A program made the translations under genes and the position numbers. Shown piece after piece: positions 45,808 through 53,663 of a stretch of DNA of 64,000 bases. Every line of letters starts with the position of its first letter. Positions within the stretch are counted from its first letter, which is position 1. The DNA comes from Branchiostoma floridae (Eukaryota > Chordata > Leptocardii > Amphioxiformes > Branchiostomatidae), in NCBI RefSeq assembly GCF_000003815.2, contig NC_049997.1:5813013-5877012 (forward strand). Direction: 5' to 3'. Under the pieces are notes generated by a model, which was given only the letters and a program-made list of their open reading frames with translations, searched no databases and was not told the origin of the DNA.

Positions 45808-48800
45808 AAGTAGTAGTAGTACTGGTCGATGTACGGGGTTTTACGGTACCTTTGGGGTTATACCGCCCCTTTCAGGGTGATATACCCTTTCTTTGGCTGA
45901 TACAAGACAGTAATGCGCCACGTCTTCCGTCCGGGTGAATGCTGTTAATCACCGTATGGCTGATACGAGACAGAGGTTCGCATGCACGCAAGGCCTCCAT
46001 CCGGGTGATTTGTAGTGAATCACCAACTCCTGACAGAAGGATTTGCACCATCGCACACCGCACCATCGCACGTGTGGGTGTTCTTTACTTAACGTGCGCG
46101 TGAGTAATGGCTCTCACCAAACACAGGGCCTCCATTAAACGTCCTATCCGATGGGACGGTAAATATGGACATATCTCGGTACTATCAGTGAGTTTGAATC
46201 CCTGACAGGTCCGGATGTTTTGTCAATGAGAAAGCACTTTGTACCTATTTCTTCACACTACTCAGGTGAATATGCGTGCCATAGCTTCAAGTAGGATCGT
46301 CATTTTGAAACAGTCATACATTTCAACTACCATCCACTAGTTTTCGTCAGTGACAATGAAGAGATCTTGTTGGAGAGGGCTTTTATATCCTAATTATAAC
46401 TGCGAATTGATATGAAATTATGTAAAAGAGATCAAGTCTAAGAACAGGTGTATGCTAACTGTGAATTGATATGCAAAAAGTAAGACAAGTTAAGACCACG
46501 TGATTCAAACAACAGGAGCTAATTAACTCAACTGCATCAACAAAGTCTTAATGTCATCAACCAAACTTTAGATCATTTATCCCACAAATGACAGAGACGA
46601 ATCGATTTGACGATTTGTTAGGAGAATGAGAAGAAACATCCATTGTGGTATGGTTAAAAAAATAATTACCTGTTCATGTTGTGCTGCAACACCTTGCGGG
46701 GCAGGCGGAGCTCCTTGTCGGTTCACATGTCCTGTCGTGGCCTGATTTTGGTCCGACCCCTCCACTAGATTGTTTGCACCAGGAGCCAAGGGCGGTGGAC
46801 CCAACATTGCACCGTCTTCTTCGCGTTTCTCCTGTCCGTTTTGGCCAGTGTCTCCAGCTGTTCCTACCTGGCCCCTTGCACTTTCTTCAGCTTGGACACC
46901 CTGCTTGCAATTGGTTTCTTGGTCTTGGCTTTCTTCGACAGGGTTCCTGGGTAGTTGAGCTGCCGGGCCTTCGCAACCTCCCGAGGTTTCATCCTGCCCG
47001 TTGGCGGATGCTATGATAGGTACCTACAACGTTTAAAAAACATTGTAGTAAGATACAGTCCTACTGTAAACCTTGCTATCATTAACAATCAACACGCATT
47101 CAATCCAGAACGCGATAAGAAAGGAACAGCATGCATATGATCAAAACAAGTGCAACGACAACAAGCCCTTTCACGGATCCGAGTACAAGGAAAGTGATCC
47201 AGTTTTAGCTTACTGAAGAGCTAGTCTTCCACTGGTCGCGACAGAGAGGACAGACGCTATGTACAGTATTTACAGGTTCCTTGTACCGGAGAAATTCCCC
47301 TAGCTCTTTTCGATAAGCACAATGAATAGTGGACCACGGCTTAACGTCCTGTTCTTAGGACTGCAACCCTTTCCGGTAGCAAACATGTCAGGTGAGCGAC
47401 ACAGCCTGAATCGAACTCATGGCTTCTAGTTCCAGAGGCAGGACCACTAACCACTGGACTACGCGCGCTACCGTATTCAAGTACACTTGATCAGGTCAAA
47501 GTTGGAGGCCCTGTCTACTCGACTATGCTTAATACATGCCCATATATCAGTAGTCTTTCAGGGTCCGGGCTAAGGGATTTTTAAACTTTGACCTGAGGAA
47601 GCGCACTTAGATACATGAATCGGCGTATACGACAGATGAATCTTGCACCCATTCCTAGCTATCAGCACTGCCGGTCCAAAACATCAATTCAACTGCAGAA
47701 TATAACGTTACAACCTTTCATACTCACTCTCATTAGCCTATGAGGGCTTTTACGTTGTCTACCGACTAAGGCTTAGGTCACATTTCCAAACCGGGGTCCG
47801 GCCGTGCAGCTTTCGGGAGGAAAAAGTATGATATACAAGGGGCGTTCAATAAGTGATAACTCTGACTCATTTCCCATAGTAGGAGATTAATGAAACTTGG
47901 CACAGTTATTAGTCTTTCTCTTCATAGGAACCACCCAGAGTTATGCATTTCTCCCATCGTTTGATGCAGCTCTGGACACCGTTTTTGTAGGAAACCCCAG
48001 GTTGGTCCTCCAACAGATGCCTCATCAATGGCAGAAGAGGAACGACCAGGTCTGGGAGCTGTTTCCACAGACTTCCGGCCATGTTTGAATTCAGGATGCC
48101 AGCGTTTTACAAGGTCATATGATGGGGCATCATCACCATAAGTTTCTTTCATTTCATCAAAAGTCTCCTTTGGTGTGCGTCCTTTCAAATACAAAAACTG
48201 GATCACTGCTCGACACTCAACTGGCTCCATTTCACACCTGGTCCATATCACACCTAACTCAGTTCAAACACCAGTAAATCAGAAACCACAATTAGTTCAG
48301 AGCTGTTTTTTGCAACATAAACTATAGAGATATGATTCATTACACATGCAAAATTTCATTTAGATCAGACAACTGGAAGTGGGTCAGAGTTATCACGTAT
48401 TGAACGTCCCTCGTAATAGACATCAAAACACACAAAATGTCTACTCAAGATTCATCGCCAAAATTTGTGTATATTTCTAGGTATACATTTTAATTTTTCG
48501 CTTCTTTCAACATCCCGGCCGGGCCCCTGTTTAGAAATGTGACCTTAGCCTTAGAGGTATTCCAATAACTCTAGCTGGAATTGTGACGTCGGCAAATTGG
48601 TTTTTCGTCGGTTTTTCACTGGGGCTTCTCTCTGTCAGTTAGTCTGCCAGTCAGAATATGACAAACTACGTCAGAACTGGGGCTTAGTGACCTGCAAACA
48701 TCAACAAGGTCGATGGTCGACAGATAACAGGGCGTGTATGAAGTACCGCCGAAAATGCCATTCAAAGTTCACGACCCGTTGTCTGATCACGTTTCGTGTT

Positions 48801-49423
48801 GTTTGACAGTGATAAAACTACGTAACTATACACTTCTAGCTCGATTTAGCGTGTACATCAAGGTAGATTTCCGTTATCCACGCAAAGTCAAGGCTAGGTG
48901 AATCAAAAATTATCTCAAATAGCAGCTGTCATGATGCGCCTGTCAAGAAACTAATGAAAATTTTGATCGATGATATCTTCGAATACACCGAAGCTGTTTC
49001 GACTGGATGGCCCCCATGGTACCAGAACACTTTTTTTGTTTTAAAACCATATGTTTATAGGTTAACAGAACCGATGAAAGTTAACCAGCGTAGTGTGCCC
49101 GCGTAACTGACTGCAGCCAAGCGGAATATGCTGGCTTTCAGCCAAGACGAAAAATGAGACAGTAATTTAATTAACGATGTGCCAGTATTTGCACCAAATA
49201 CTGTTAATGAATCCTGAGTACATACTGAGAATCCTCTCTATATTTGCTTTATGCAAAATGAATATCATGGTCCTAAAAACGGATATTCTCCAAGCAAAGG
49301 CTTCATTTGGGGGTGGGGGGTGGACAGACGTTATATGTCACAAGCACAACTACTCCCCACCCACCCACAATCTCTGCGTAAAGGATAGAAAAAAGGTGCA
49401 CTTACCCTCTGTGAACACGCCAT
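34377..49423 (-). CDS. SLC17-type anion transporter (sialin/VGLUT superfamily), 11 coding exons
   Basis: A major facilitator transporter of the SLC17 group, whose members move organic anions or phosphate across lysosomal, vesicle or plasma membranes. Exons in coding order: 49423-49406, 47023-46670, 45476-45228, 44518-44288, 42940-42853, 41403-41317, 38665-38541, 38116-37967, 37283-37154, 36315-36074, 34613-34377. All have AG acceptors and GT donors and the phases agree, giving 636 aa. Residues 1-124 are soluble and rich in Gln, Glu, Gly and Pro; TM1 holds the family Arg (150); lumenal loop 1 has five N-glycosylation sequons; TM4 has RVVVGFVQG, then WAPYQERGRL; NWGFFMMLTSLP and LSAMPYL are further SLC17 signatures. 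Oddities: the usual GEG Glu after TM4 is Gln284, and the NHxD motif before TM11 reads SYTE. The length exceeds the usual ~500 because of the N-terminus. The substrate cannot be predicted. Exon 1 is the least certain. Confidence 0.93.
34807..35262. repeat. Possible inverted-repeat element in the SLC17-like gene
   Basis: AAGGTCTCAGAACACAGT (34808-34825) and ACTGTGTTCTGAGACCTT (to about 35262) are perfect inverted copies 420 bp apart in the last intron. Target duplications are not evident. Confidence 0.55.
35376..35389. promoter_or_regulatory. Perfect RFX X-box palindrome
   Basis: GTTACCATGGCAAC, matching the X-box GTNRCC-N(0-3)-RGYAAC pattern, lies in the last intron of the transporter. Function is not shown. 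Confidence 0.4.
36074..36315 (-). CDS. SLC17-like exon 10: TM9-TM11
   Basis: 242 bp between ACGTCGCAG and donor GTGCGT. The donor is weak, but phase 0 into exon 11 requires it. It encodes three hydrophobic segments around GFYPSYTELTLGFSGVAFG, where most relatives have an N-H-x-D motif, and then SNAVANCAGFIVPLTVG. Confidence 0.9.
36526..36650 (+). repeat. Retroelement 3'-end relic (CACTGACGAAGGATAG type)
   Basis: GTCACTGACGAAGGATAGTGG ... TCTGAAACGTCTGACAGG ... GAGTAACTGC is shared in order with 45567-45690, and in part with 58100-58150 and 29085-29110. The GAAACGTC ending resembles the tail of the Penelope-like arms at 23460, so these may be tails of the same class. Confidence 0.45.
37154..37283 (-). 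CDS. SLC17-like exon 9: TM8
   Basis: 130 bp between GTCATGCAG and GTAAGATATC, ending in phase 1. It encodes NGALSAMPYLTLMASRILSS and, after further residues, NIRKTCTFG, matching the LSALPYL ... VRK signature. A possible earlier donor at the preceding AAG/GTG would lose the VRK segment and break the phase. Confidence 0.93.
37967..38116 (-). CDS. SLC17-like exon 8: TM7
   Basis: 50 codons, phase 0 both sides, between TTTTTATTAG and GTAGGGAGAC. It encodes SPHLWVLIYIHCADNWGFFM then MLTSLPLYMDTILNFSI, with the family NWGF motif. Confidence 0.95.
38541..38665 (-). CDS. SLC17-like exon 7: TM6 and central loop start
   Basis: 125 bp between ATACTGCAG and GTATGTCATG. It encodes VAGVVFCCIWYLLAFDSPAV then HPRITETERAYVES, the usual SLC17 segment ahead of the central loop. 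Confidence 0.95.
39376..41058 (-). mobile_element. 5'-truncated non-LTR retrotransposon, 1,683 bp, with target duplication
   Basis: TCACAT is present at 39370-39375 and 41059-41064, directly flanking the insertion. The plus-strand T-run after the left copy is the element's 3' A-rich tail (TAAATAAAAAAAA on the minus strand), so it inserted by target-primed reverse transcription. It lies sense to the SLC17-like gene, between exons 7 and 6. The 5' truncation removed the endonuclease and the start of the reverse transcriptase. Confidence 0.93.
39427..41052 (-). CDS. Reverse transcriptase of a CR1/L2-like LINE (N-terminally truncated, open frame)
   Basis: 541 codons with no stop or frameshift. 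The frame is already open at the truncation edge and there is no native start. Motifs in order: DLDANKATGPDNIP, SQYRPISLLCIISKLFE, QYGFRSSRSTADVL, VALDISKAFDKVWH (motif A), NAGVPQGSILGPTLFLIYIN (motif B), IYADDTSVFG (motif C with catalytic ADD), NPSKTNLLSF, LLGLRFTPDLKW, then the C-terminal FFPRTTSLWNKLP signature of CR1/L2/jockey-type elements. An intact frame with a clear target duplication points to a recent insertion. It is not mobile by itself because the endonuclease and ORF1 are missing. Placement in CR1 rather than L2 or jockey is open. Confidence 0.95.
   Translation of the reverse strand: MDDQGHPLPDFPARTDTFLKNIKVTAREVTKLIKDLDANKATGPDNIPVVVLKNISPELSPILAKLFNRCLKGKCFPSMWKISSVCPVFKNAGERSSPSQYRPISLLCIISKLFESFINKAVLTHLEDNNLLSDKQYGFRSSRSTADVLTVITHRISTALDGGFVTRAVALDISKAFDKVWHRGLLHKLASYGICGKILATIKSFLFCRSLKVVINGQSSECHSINAGVPQGSILGPTLFLIYINDLPDHILRSFVDIYADDTSVFGHTSKRCNDRSLAANLSADLDHTVQWGKTWLVTFNPSKTNLLSFHHKRSDPNLPPVQMSGTLLKEAQCFERLLGLRFTPDLKWNCYIQSVAKEAGKMVGSLYRTRKYLTPSAILYLYKSQIRPKMEYCCHIWAGASQNSLTCLNRVQKRLRNIVGTDLFATLQPLAQRRDVASLALFYRYFHGKCSAELHSLAPSIRTFTARTRLATSTETNHPFFLHNPPNRRKFHAQSFFPRTTSLWNKLPRTCFPTGYSLKLFKLRVNKHLSSQFSNVTQNA
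41317..41403 (-). CDS. SLC17-like exon 6: TM5
   Basis: 87 bp, phase 1 in and out, between TTTTACATAG and GTAGGTCAG. It encodes GETLGVFVGFSLTAYLITQF, then GWAVTLYITG. Confidence 0.93.
42853..42940 (-). CDS. SLC17-like exon 5: WAPxxERxRL motif
   Basis: 88 bp between TTTCATAG and GTATGTCAG. It encodes GVVLPGTFGVLSRWAPYQER and GRLLAIIFA, the SLC17 cytoplasmic signature after TM4. Confidence 0.95.
43115..43314. promoter_or_regulatory. Cluster of CRE-type sites in an SLC17-like intron
   Basis: Perfect TGACGTCA palindromes at 43294-43301 and 43307-43314 and a GACGTCA at 43284-43290 are spaced 10-13 bp apart. TGACGTA near 43122 and 43132 and TTACGTCA near 43144 add to the cluster. Part may belong to a repeat. 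Confidence 0.4.
43693..43706. promoter_or_regulatory. Second perfect RFX X-box palindrome
   Basis: GTTACCATGGCAAC, identical to the site at 35376-35389, in the intron between exons 5 and 4. Confidence 0.4.
44057..44174 (+). repeat. 59-bp tandem duplication inside a SINE-like repeat
   Basis: GTCGTATTGAGGTCACCTGA ... GCGCCGAATGGCAGCTCGC ... occurs at 44057 and 44116. The unit also matches 25860-25915. Confidence 0.88.
44288..44518 (-). CDS. SLC17-like exon 4: TM2-TM4
   Basis: 77 codons, phase 0 both sides; the donor is GTAAGAGTT. It encodes SWDPITQGRIIGAYSYG, the FSQVMGGFLEARFGGKKVLG signature, TM3, and TM4 with Arg277 and Gln284. Confidence 0.95.
44767..45200. mobile_element. 434-bp hAT-type MITE next to an exon
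   Basis: It begins TAGGGCTGGGTACCGGTAC and ends with GTACCGATACCCAGCCCTA, inverted at 18 of 19. CTCGGTTC (44759-44766) and CTCGGTAC (45201-45208) form an 8-bp target duplication at 7 of 8. The body has AGGTCCAGGTCCGG repeats and a GGACCTG...CAGGTCC palindrome. Its right end lies 27 bp from the donor of SLC17-like exon 3. A related fragment is at 60925-61135. Confidence 0.9.
45228..45476 (-). CDS. SLC17-like exon 3: TM1 and glycosylated loop 1
   Basis: 83 codons between acceptor CTCTGTCCTCAG and donor GTAAGTTGG. It encodes TM1 (LAALLMGVVIHLFTLR, family Arg150) and a hydrophilic loop with five sequons (NSS, NTT, NNT, NLT, NET). Confidence 0.93.
45567..45690 (+). repeat. Retroelement 3'-end relic
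   Basis: CACTGATGAAAGATAACGG ... GTGAGTAACTGCTTTTTGGC ... TTACCTGAATGTCTAACCTTC matches, in order, pieces at 36526-36650, 29085-29110 and 58105-58150. It ends directly at the trinucleotide tract that follows, which may have grown from its tail. Confidence 0.5.
45697..45822. repeat. (AGT)n trinucleotide microsatellite
   Basis: About 40 units of TAG/AGT with four AGAAGT interruptions. The polySer and polyVal frames here are not genes. Confidence 0.97.
45855..46200 (-). mobile_element. SINE-like repeat with internal duplication
   Basis: GGCTGATACAAGACAG ... TCCGTCCGGGTGAATG ... AATCACC recurs as GGCTGATACGAGACAG ... CATCCGGGTGATT ... AATCACC. The right part, read on the minus strand, gives GGATAGGACGTTTAATGGAGG ... 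ACGTTAAGTAAAGAACACCC, shared with the SINE at 25609. Confidence 0.6.
46670..47023 (-). CDS. SLC17-like exon 2, soluble N-terminal region
   Basis: 118 codons in phase 0 between acceptor TTGTAG and donor GTAATTATT. It encodes an unstructured, acidic, Gln/Gly/Pro-rich segment (VPIIASANGQDE ... QGVAAQHEQ) with no recognised domain. It stays open over 354 bp, and its phase matches exon 3. Confidence 0.75.
47300..47472 (-). mobile_element. tRNA-derived SINE
   Basis: Minus strand: a tRNA-like head 47472-47402 with A box TAGTCCAGTGG (47461-47451) and B box AGTTCGATTCA (47417-47407), correctly spaced. The head is followed by ACCGGAAAGGGTTGCAGTCC and ACGTTAAGCCGTGGTCC, a tail typical of SINEs here. 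It lies in the first SLC17-like intron. Confidence 0.75.
47836..48413 (-). mobile_element. Internally deleted mariner-type transposon with TA duplication
   Basis: The ends CAAGGGGCGTTCAATAAGTG and, on the minus strand from the right, CGAGGGACGTTCAATACGTG are about 32-bp inverted repeats with few mismatches. TA flanks both sides (47834-47835, 48414-48415). At 578 bp it is less than half the size of an autonomous mariner. Confidence 0.92.
47915..48230 (-). pseudogene. Mariner transposase, N- and C-terminal remnants
   Basis: The N-terminal part matches the mariner helix-turn-helix: MEPVECRAVIQFLYLKGRTP, then GDDAPSYDLVKRWHPEFKHG and APRPGRSSSAIDEASV. It then jumps to the extreme C-terminus (GVQSCIKRWEKCITLGGSYE in a shifted frame), stop near 47915. 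The whole catalytic DDD core between is deleted, so it cannot encode active transposase. Confidence 0.9.
48416..49405. other. Intron 1 of the SLC17-like gene, remainder
   Basis: No repeat or exon recognised, apart from an isolated TCTCCAAGCAGA half-site outside this block at about 49624. Confidence 0.35.
49406..49423 (-). CDS. SLC17-like exon 1, first coding exon (18 nt coding)
   Basis: ATGGCGTGTTCACAGAGG lies directly before GTAAGTGCACC. The ATG has A at -3 and G at +4. It ends in phase 0, which exon 2 requires. Upstream minus-strand sequence would be 5' UTR. The assignment rests on donor quality and phase only. Confidence 0.5.
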
Positions 49424-49429
49424 TTGAAG

Positions 49430-50397
49430 AGGCCTTTTCTCCTGTGTATGCAACAAACTGATCTGTGACTGGATAAGAAAGAAGGTTAACCGGTTACATA
49501 TAACTAGGTGTTTACAGTGACAGACGTTTCCTTGACCTTCTTCTAGCACTCTCTCACCGCTTCAATAAACACACCGATTGTAATCAGTAATCTGGTCACG
49601 ATATTATCTCACAAGTATACTACTCTCCAAGCAGAGGTTATGCTCAGGCTGGTTTTCAAAGTGTTTTTTTCAGACTTTCTCGTCAGTTTTGCTTTATATT
49701 TGGCTTGGCGATATAAAGAAAACCTGGCAAAGCAGAAAGCCGGACATAAAAGCCCAAAGCGTCGAAAACAGCCGGAGCCTAACCTATACTTAGAGAGTAC
49801 ATGTATCTACCCTTAGAATATATATGTATATGACGAGTCTGCGAGCTGTAAATGCCATTCTTGGTGTAGTACGTCCGTGTTTTCTCGATCAGCGCGTGAC
49901 AGGCTAATGTTTTCTTAGGTCCGATCCTCACTCAATATGACAGGGACGGTTTTTCAGGCGAAAAATATACGCGACCCTTTGTCGATATTAAAATCGAACG
50001 ACCTTCCAGCCATCAAGAAGTACGACTTATGCTATTGGAACCATGATAATATGGGTATGATGATATGTTTCACTGACTACTTGTTCATGAATGACTCACT
50101 CCACGATAACTTGGAAAGCATTATATCATTATATCAATTTGACTTAAGACCGAAGTCTTGCACTATTCTATACAATTTCTTTCCACCACAAATAGTCATA
50201 AGCGTTTCATTTGCCTTGAATCGGTTAGCCCGTGCCTTTCGTGTGGCGTATGTTACTGTTTGAGCGATGAGCTCAGGACCAACAGTCCCCGGGTTCCTTA
50301 CTGACATACGCCCCTGATGTTGTGGTGCTTAAAACGTTTCTGCCTTGCAATGGAGTGACGCCCACCGAGCCTCTAGGTTAACTTGCCCAACTTAAGG
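49430..50397. other. 5' flank of the SLC17-like gene, no gene recognised
   Basis: It should hold the 5' UTR and promoter on the minus strand. No TATA or GC box stands out. The 108-residue frame at 49937-50263 has no family resemblance. Confidence 0.35.
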
Positions 50398-51474
50398 TCA
50401 GTTCGGGCATCCCACAGGGCTCGGTGCTGGGACCCAGCTTATTCCTAGCCTATATAAACGACCTGCCAGACAAGTTGGTCGCACTTGCCCGTCTATTCGC
50501 AGACGATACAGCAGCATATAATGTGGTACTAAACAGGAGCCAACAAACTCAGCTCCAGCAAGATCTAGATCAACTATCAGTTTGGGAACACAAATGGGAT
50601 ATGCAGTTCCATCCCGAAAAATGTGTATGTATGTCTGTCACAAGGAACAGAAAACCACTCGAGTTTACTTATACTTTACATGACATAATTTGACCAAATG
50701 TCACCACTGTTAAGTATTTAGGAATAACAATGAGTAGAAACATCATTGTGAACAAAGTAAGTTCAAACTCTATCATTCTTGAGAAGAAACTTGAAGATAA
50801 GCTCTAGAACCATCAAAGAGAGGGCGTATAAAGCTCTAGTGCGTCCATTGCTAGAGAATGCCTCAACCGTCCATACACCAAAAAGAACATTGACAAACTT
50901 GAGGCAGTCCAGAGACGGGCAGTTAGGTTTGTGCTAGGCCGGTACCACAACACATCTAGTGTAAGACACATTTTATTGATGCTTGACATGGCCCTCACTG
51001 TAACAGCGTAGGAAGACAGCAAGGGTGGGAGCTCTGTACAAGATCCACCATGGTCTTATGCAGTGCCCTGTGATCAGAAACAAAATCGTCCCACTACCCA
51101 CTCGTCACCGACGCTCACACTCCCAGCTGTTTCGCCCTGTGATTACTAGAACAAAATACAGAGAGGGGGCGTTCCTTCCCCATACAATCATGGAATGGAG
51201 CAGTCTGCCAAAAAGCGTAGTGGAGGCACCAACATTTGACACTTTCGTGTCCCGTGCCTCCTGTACATCCTGACTCTGTCAGAAACCGGTTGATTCCACG
51301 GATTTCGACCTGGCACGGACTATAGACAACGATTTTTGTATAAGTATTATTGCACATGGATTATGCTCAGTGACTGCCCGCGCCGGCCGCAACGCCCACC
51401 CAAAAGTGCCATAATAATCTTCGCTGAGATTGAGGGCACTCAAGAAGAAGAAGAAGAAGAAGAAGAAGAAGAAA
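50398..51474 (+). pseudogene. Decayed LINE: reverse transcriptase C-terminal half, 3' UTR and (AAG)n tail
   Basis: It opens at SSGIPQGSVLGPSLFLAYIN (motif B), then ARLFADDTAAYN (motif C, catalytic ADD kept) and HPEKCVCMSVTR. Stops and frameshifts interrupt it near 50690 and 50805-51010. The last domain reappears as TRHRRSHSQLFRPVITRTKY then GAFLPHTIMEWSSLPKSVVE, with a stop at 51273. The 3' UTR ends in about twelve AAG/GAA units (51437-51474), a tail style used by CR1/jockey-type LINEs. It is clearly older than the copy at 39376 and belongs to a different subfamily. Confidence 0.88.
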
Positions 51475-51525
51475 ATATCATTACAGAAAAATTACTAGTA
51501 GTAGATGCAAAAACGACATGAATCG

Positions 51526-52215
51526 TGGACACGTGGTGATTTTCTAGATACCCACTGACTGTTGTAAAGGTTTCAATTAGAGTTTACAGGCTTGTCTATG
51601 AAACAAAATTATGCAAAACAAATTCAAAAAAAATTTACAACCGATCTTTTCATGCGAGAGCAAAGTGACTTGATTACTTTTTTTAGTTTTGCTGTTTCAC
51701 ATCTAATCCTTTGACTTTATATTTACTTTGACATTCAATGACATTAGTTATCTGTTTCTCGACACTTTTTAAAACATCTACGGCATATATGTGTGCTAAT
51801 TTCATAGCTGCTTTACACGATTTATTGCATGGTCGAAAACATTTTTTGGAAACGGCCGAAATTTGATGCGGGCGCGGATGTCATCAATATAATCAAATTA
51901 ACAAAGCCCAGTGGTTGATATGGATTCTGTTAAACGTGTGTGTATTCAGTTAAAGTCTTATAATTCCCTTCAAAGTCTCATGAATACCCTTATGTTACTG
52001 TGCGTTACATTATTGCCTCCTATCAATCTAAGGCAATATTGCAGTAGAGAGCACTAATAGCTGCAAAATCGATATAAATCGCTAGGGGGCCTTAATAACA
52101 CGTGGCGATTCTCCAAATACCCCAAAGACTGTTGTAAAGTTACTGTTTCAGGCTTGTGTATAGTGAATCAAAGAAAATAAGCCAAACAAACACAGAATAT
52201 TATAAAACCGATTAA
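51526..52215 (+). repeat. Pair of about 110-bp direct repeats
   Basis: ACACGTGGTGATTTTCTAGATA ... GACTGTTGTAAAG ... CAGGCTTGT (51528-51640) recurs with substitutions at 52098-52210. The sequence between is AT-rich and non-coding; a GCTAGGGGGCC fragment precedes the second copy. Confidence 0.7.
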
Positions 52216-52614
52216 AAAGAGAGTGTTTTTTTAAACTTCCTACTAAGGTATGGCAAACTTCCAGTCACCCCAGTCAACGCATAGGGCCTCCAAGATGCAA
52301 CCTGCATTGTACATGAATGAATGAATGAACTTTATTGCACAACATTTGTACATGGTACAATTGTAAGGCAACAGTAACAAGTCAATTAATACAATGATAC
52401 TCATCTAAGTTCTATAACTTCATACATATATAGTATAGAAATGTGAACATAAACGCCGTAGAACGTTACGTGCAGGCAGAAAGTTGTCTGCCATCGGGCT
52501 GCGGATTCGCCCCCCGTACGAGCCAGTCCGTATACGGGCGACGCGCGTGTCCTGTGCAGCCAATGCCAGTGAGTAAAGGGCACAACCCAACGTCCGTGCA
52601 ATTTGTCCGTACTT

Positions 52615-53008
52615 NNNNNNNNNNNNNNNNNNNNNNNNNNNNNNNNNNNNNNNNNNNNNNNNNNNNNNNNNNNNNNNNNNNNNNNNNNNNNNNNNNNNNN
52701 NNNNNNNNNNNNNNNNNNNNNNNNNNNNNNNNNNNNNNNNNNNNNNNNNNNNNNNNNNNNNNNNNNNNNNNNNNNNNNNNNNNNNNNNNNNNNNNNNNNN
52801 NNNNNNNNNNNNNNNNNNNNNNNNNNNNNNNNNNNNNNNNNNNNNNNNNNNNNNNNNNNNNNNNNNNNNNNNNNNNNNNNNNNNNNNNNNNNNNNNNNNN
52901 NNNNNNNNNNNNNNNNNNNNNNNNNNNNNNNNNNNNNNNNNNNNNNNNNNNNNNNNNNNNNNNNNNNNNNNNNNNNNNNNNNNNNNNNNNNNNNNNNNNN
53001 NNNNNNNN
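52615..53008. other. Assembly gap (394 N)
   Basis: Runs of N. The edge at 53009 (GATACCACCGTAGGATC) resembles the TAATCTCC MITE family, so a repeat may lie in the gap. Confidence 0.98.
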
Positions 53009-53084
53009 GATACCACCGTAGGATCTTCTGGATCTTATTCATTGCCATGTGTTGATTCTGTATTCATCATACGTAAACTTACGT

Positions 53085-53330
53085 CGATGATATTGATATA
53101 TGAAATATCAGTTGCAGTTCTAGAGCAAGCTGATAGGGGGTCCAACATACACTACTTATCACATGCGTCACGAGCTATCTGCCACCAAAAATCAAGACCA
53201 TACCACGTCCAGGTCAAAAGACACACACACACACACAAATCCTGCTGCAGTGCCAAGGCCACATACCAGGGGCCCTGAAATCAACCTCGGCCTTTGTCGC
53301 CACTTCATAGGTGCTAGAAGCATACTGAAG
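53085..53330 (+). repeat. Dispersed repeat copy 5, partial
   Basis: GTTCTAGAGCAAGCTGATAGG, CACCAAAAATCAAGACCATA, CTGCTGCAGTGCCAAGGCCA then CATACCAGGGGCCC. It preserves the empty site corresponding to the LINE insertion point at 39376-41058. Confidence 0.8.
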
Positions 53331-53558
53331 TCCATACTTTAAATTATCAAATTTATATCGGCAGCGTCTGATTATTGTATATTTTTACTGGTGTCTTGAA
53401 GAATGCTTGAATGGATTTGACATGTGGTTAAGTATTGTTTGATTAAAACTACGGTTCCTTTGTGTTCCAATTAAAGAAGGTCAAAGCCATTATGGGGAGA
53501 TGCGAATGGCCTTCATGGCGAATTCAAAATCGTGACTGTACTGACTGAGATTTCTGTA

Positions 53559-53658
53559 NNNNNNNNNNNNNNNNNNNNNNNNNNNNNNNNNNNNNNNNNN
53601 NNNNNNNNNNNNNNNNNNNNNNNNNNNNNNNNNNNNNNNNNNNNNNNNNNNNNNNNNN
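53559..53658. other. Assembly gap (100 N)
   Basis: Run of exactly 100 N, immediately beyond the stop of the SGNH-like reading frame. Confidence 0.98.
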
Positions 53659-53663
53659 ATGGC

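Noticed and set aside
45677..45938. PolySer and polyVal proteins
   Set aside because: Translation of the (AGT)n microsatellite.
52401..53055. Long frames of 150-215 residues
   Set aside because: They are almost entirely assembly-gap N.
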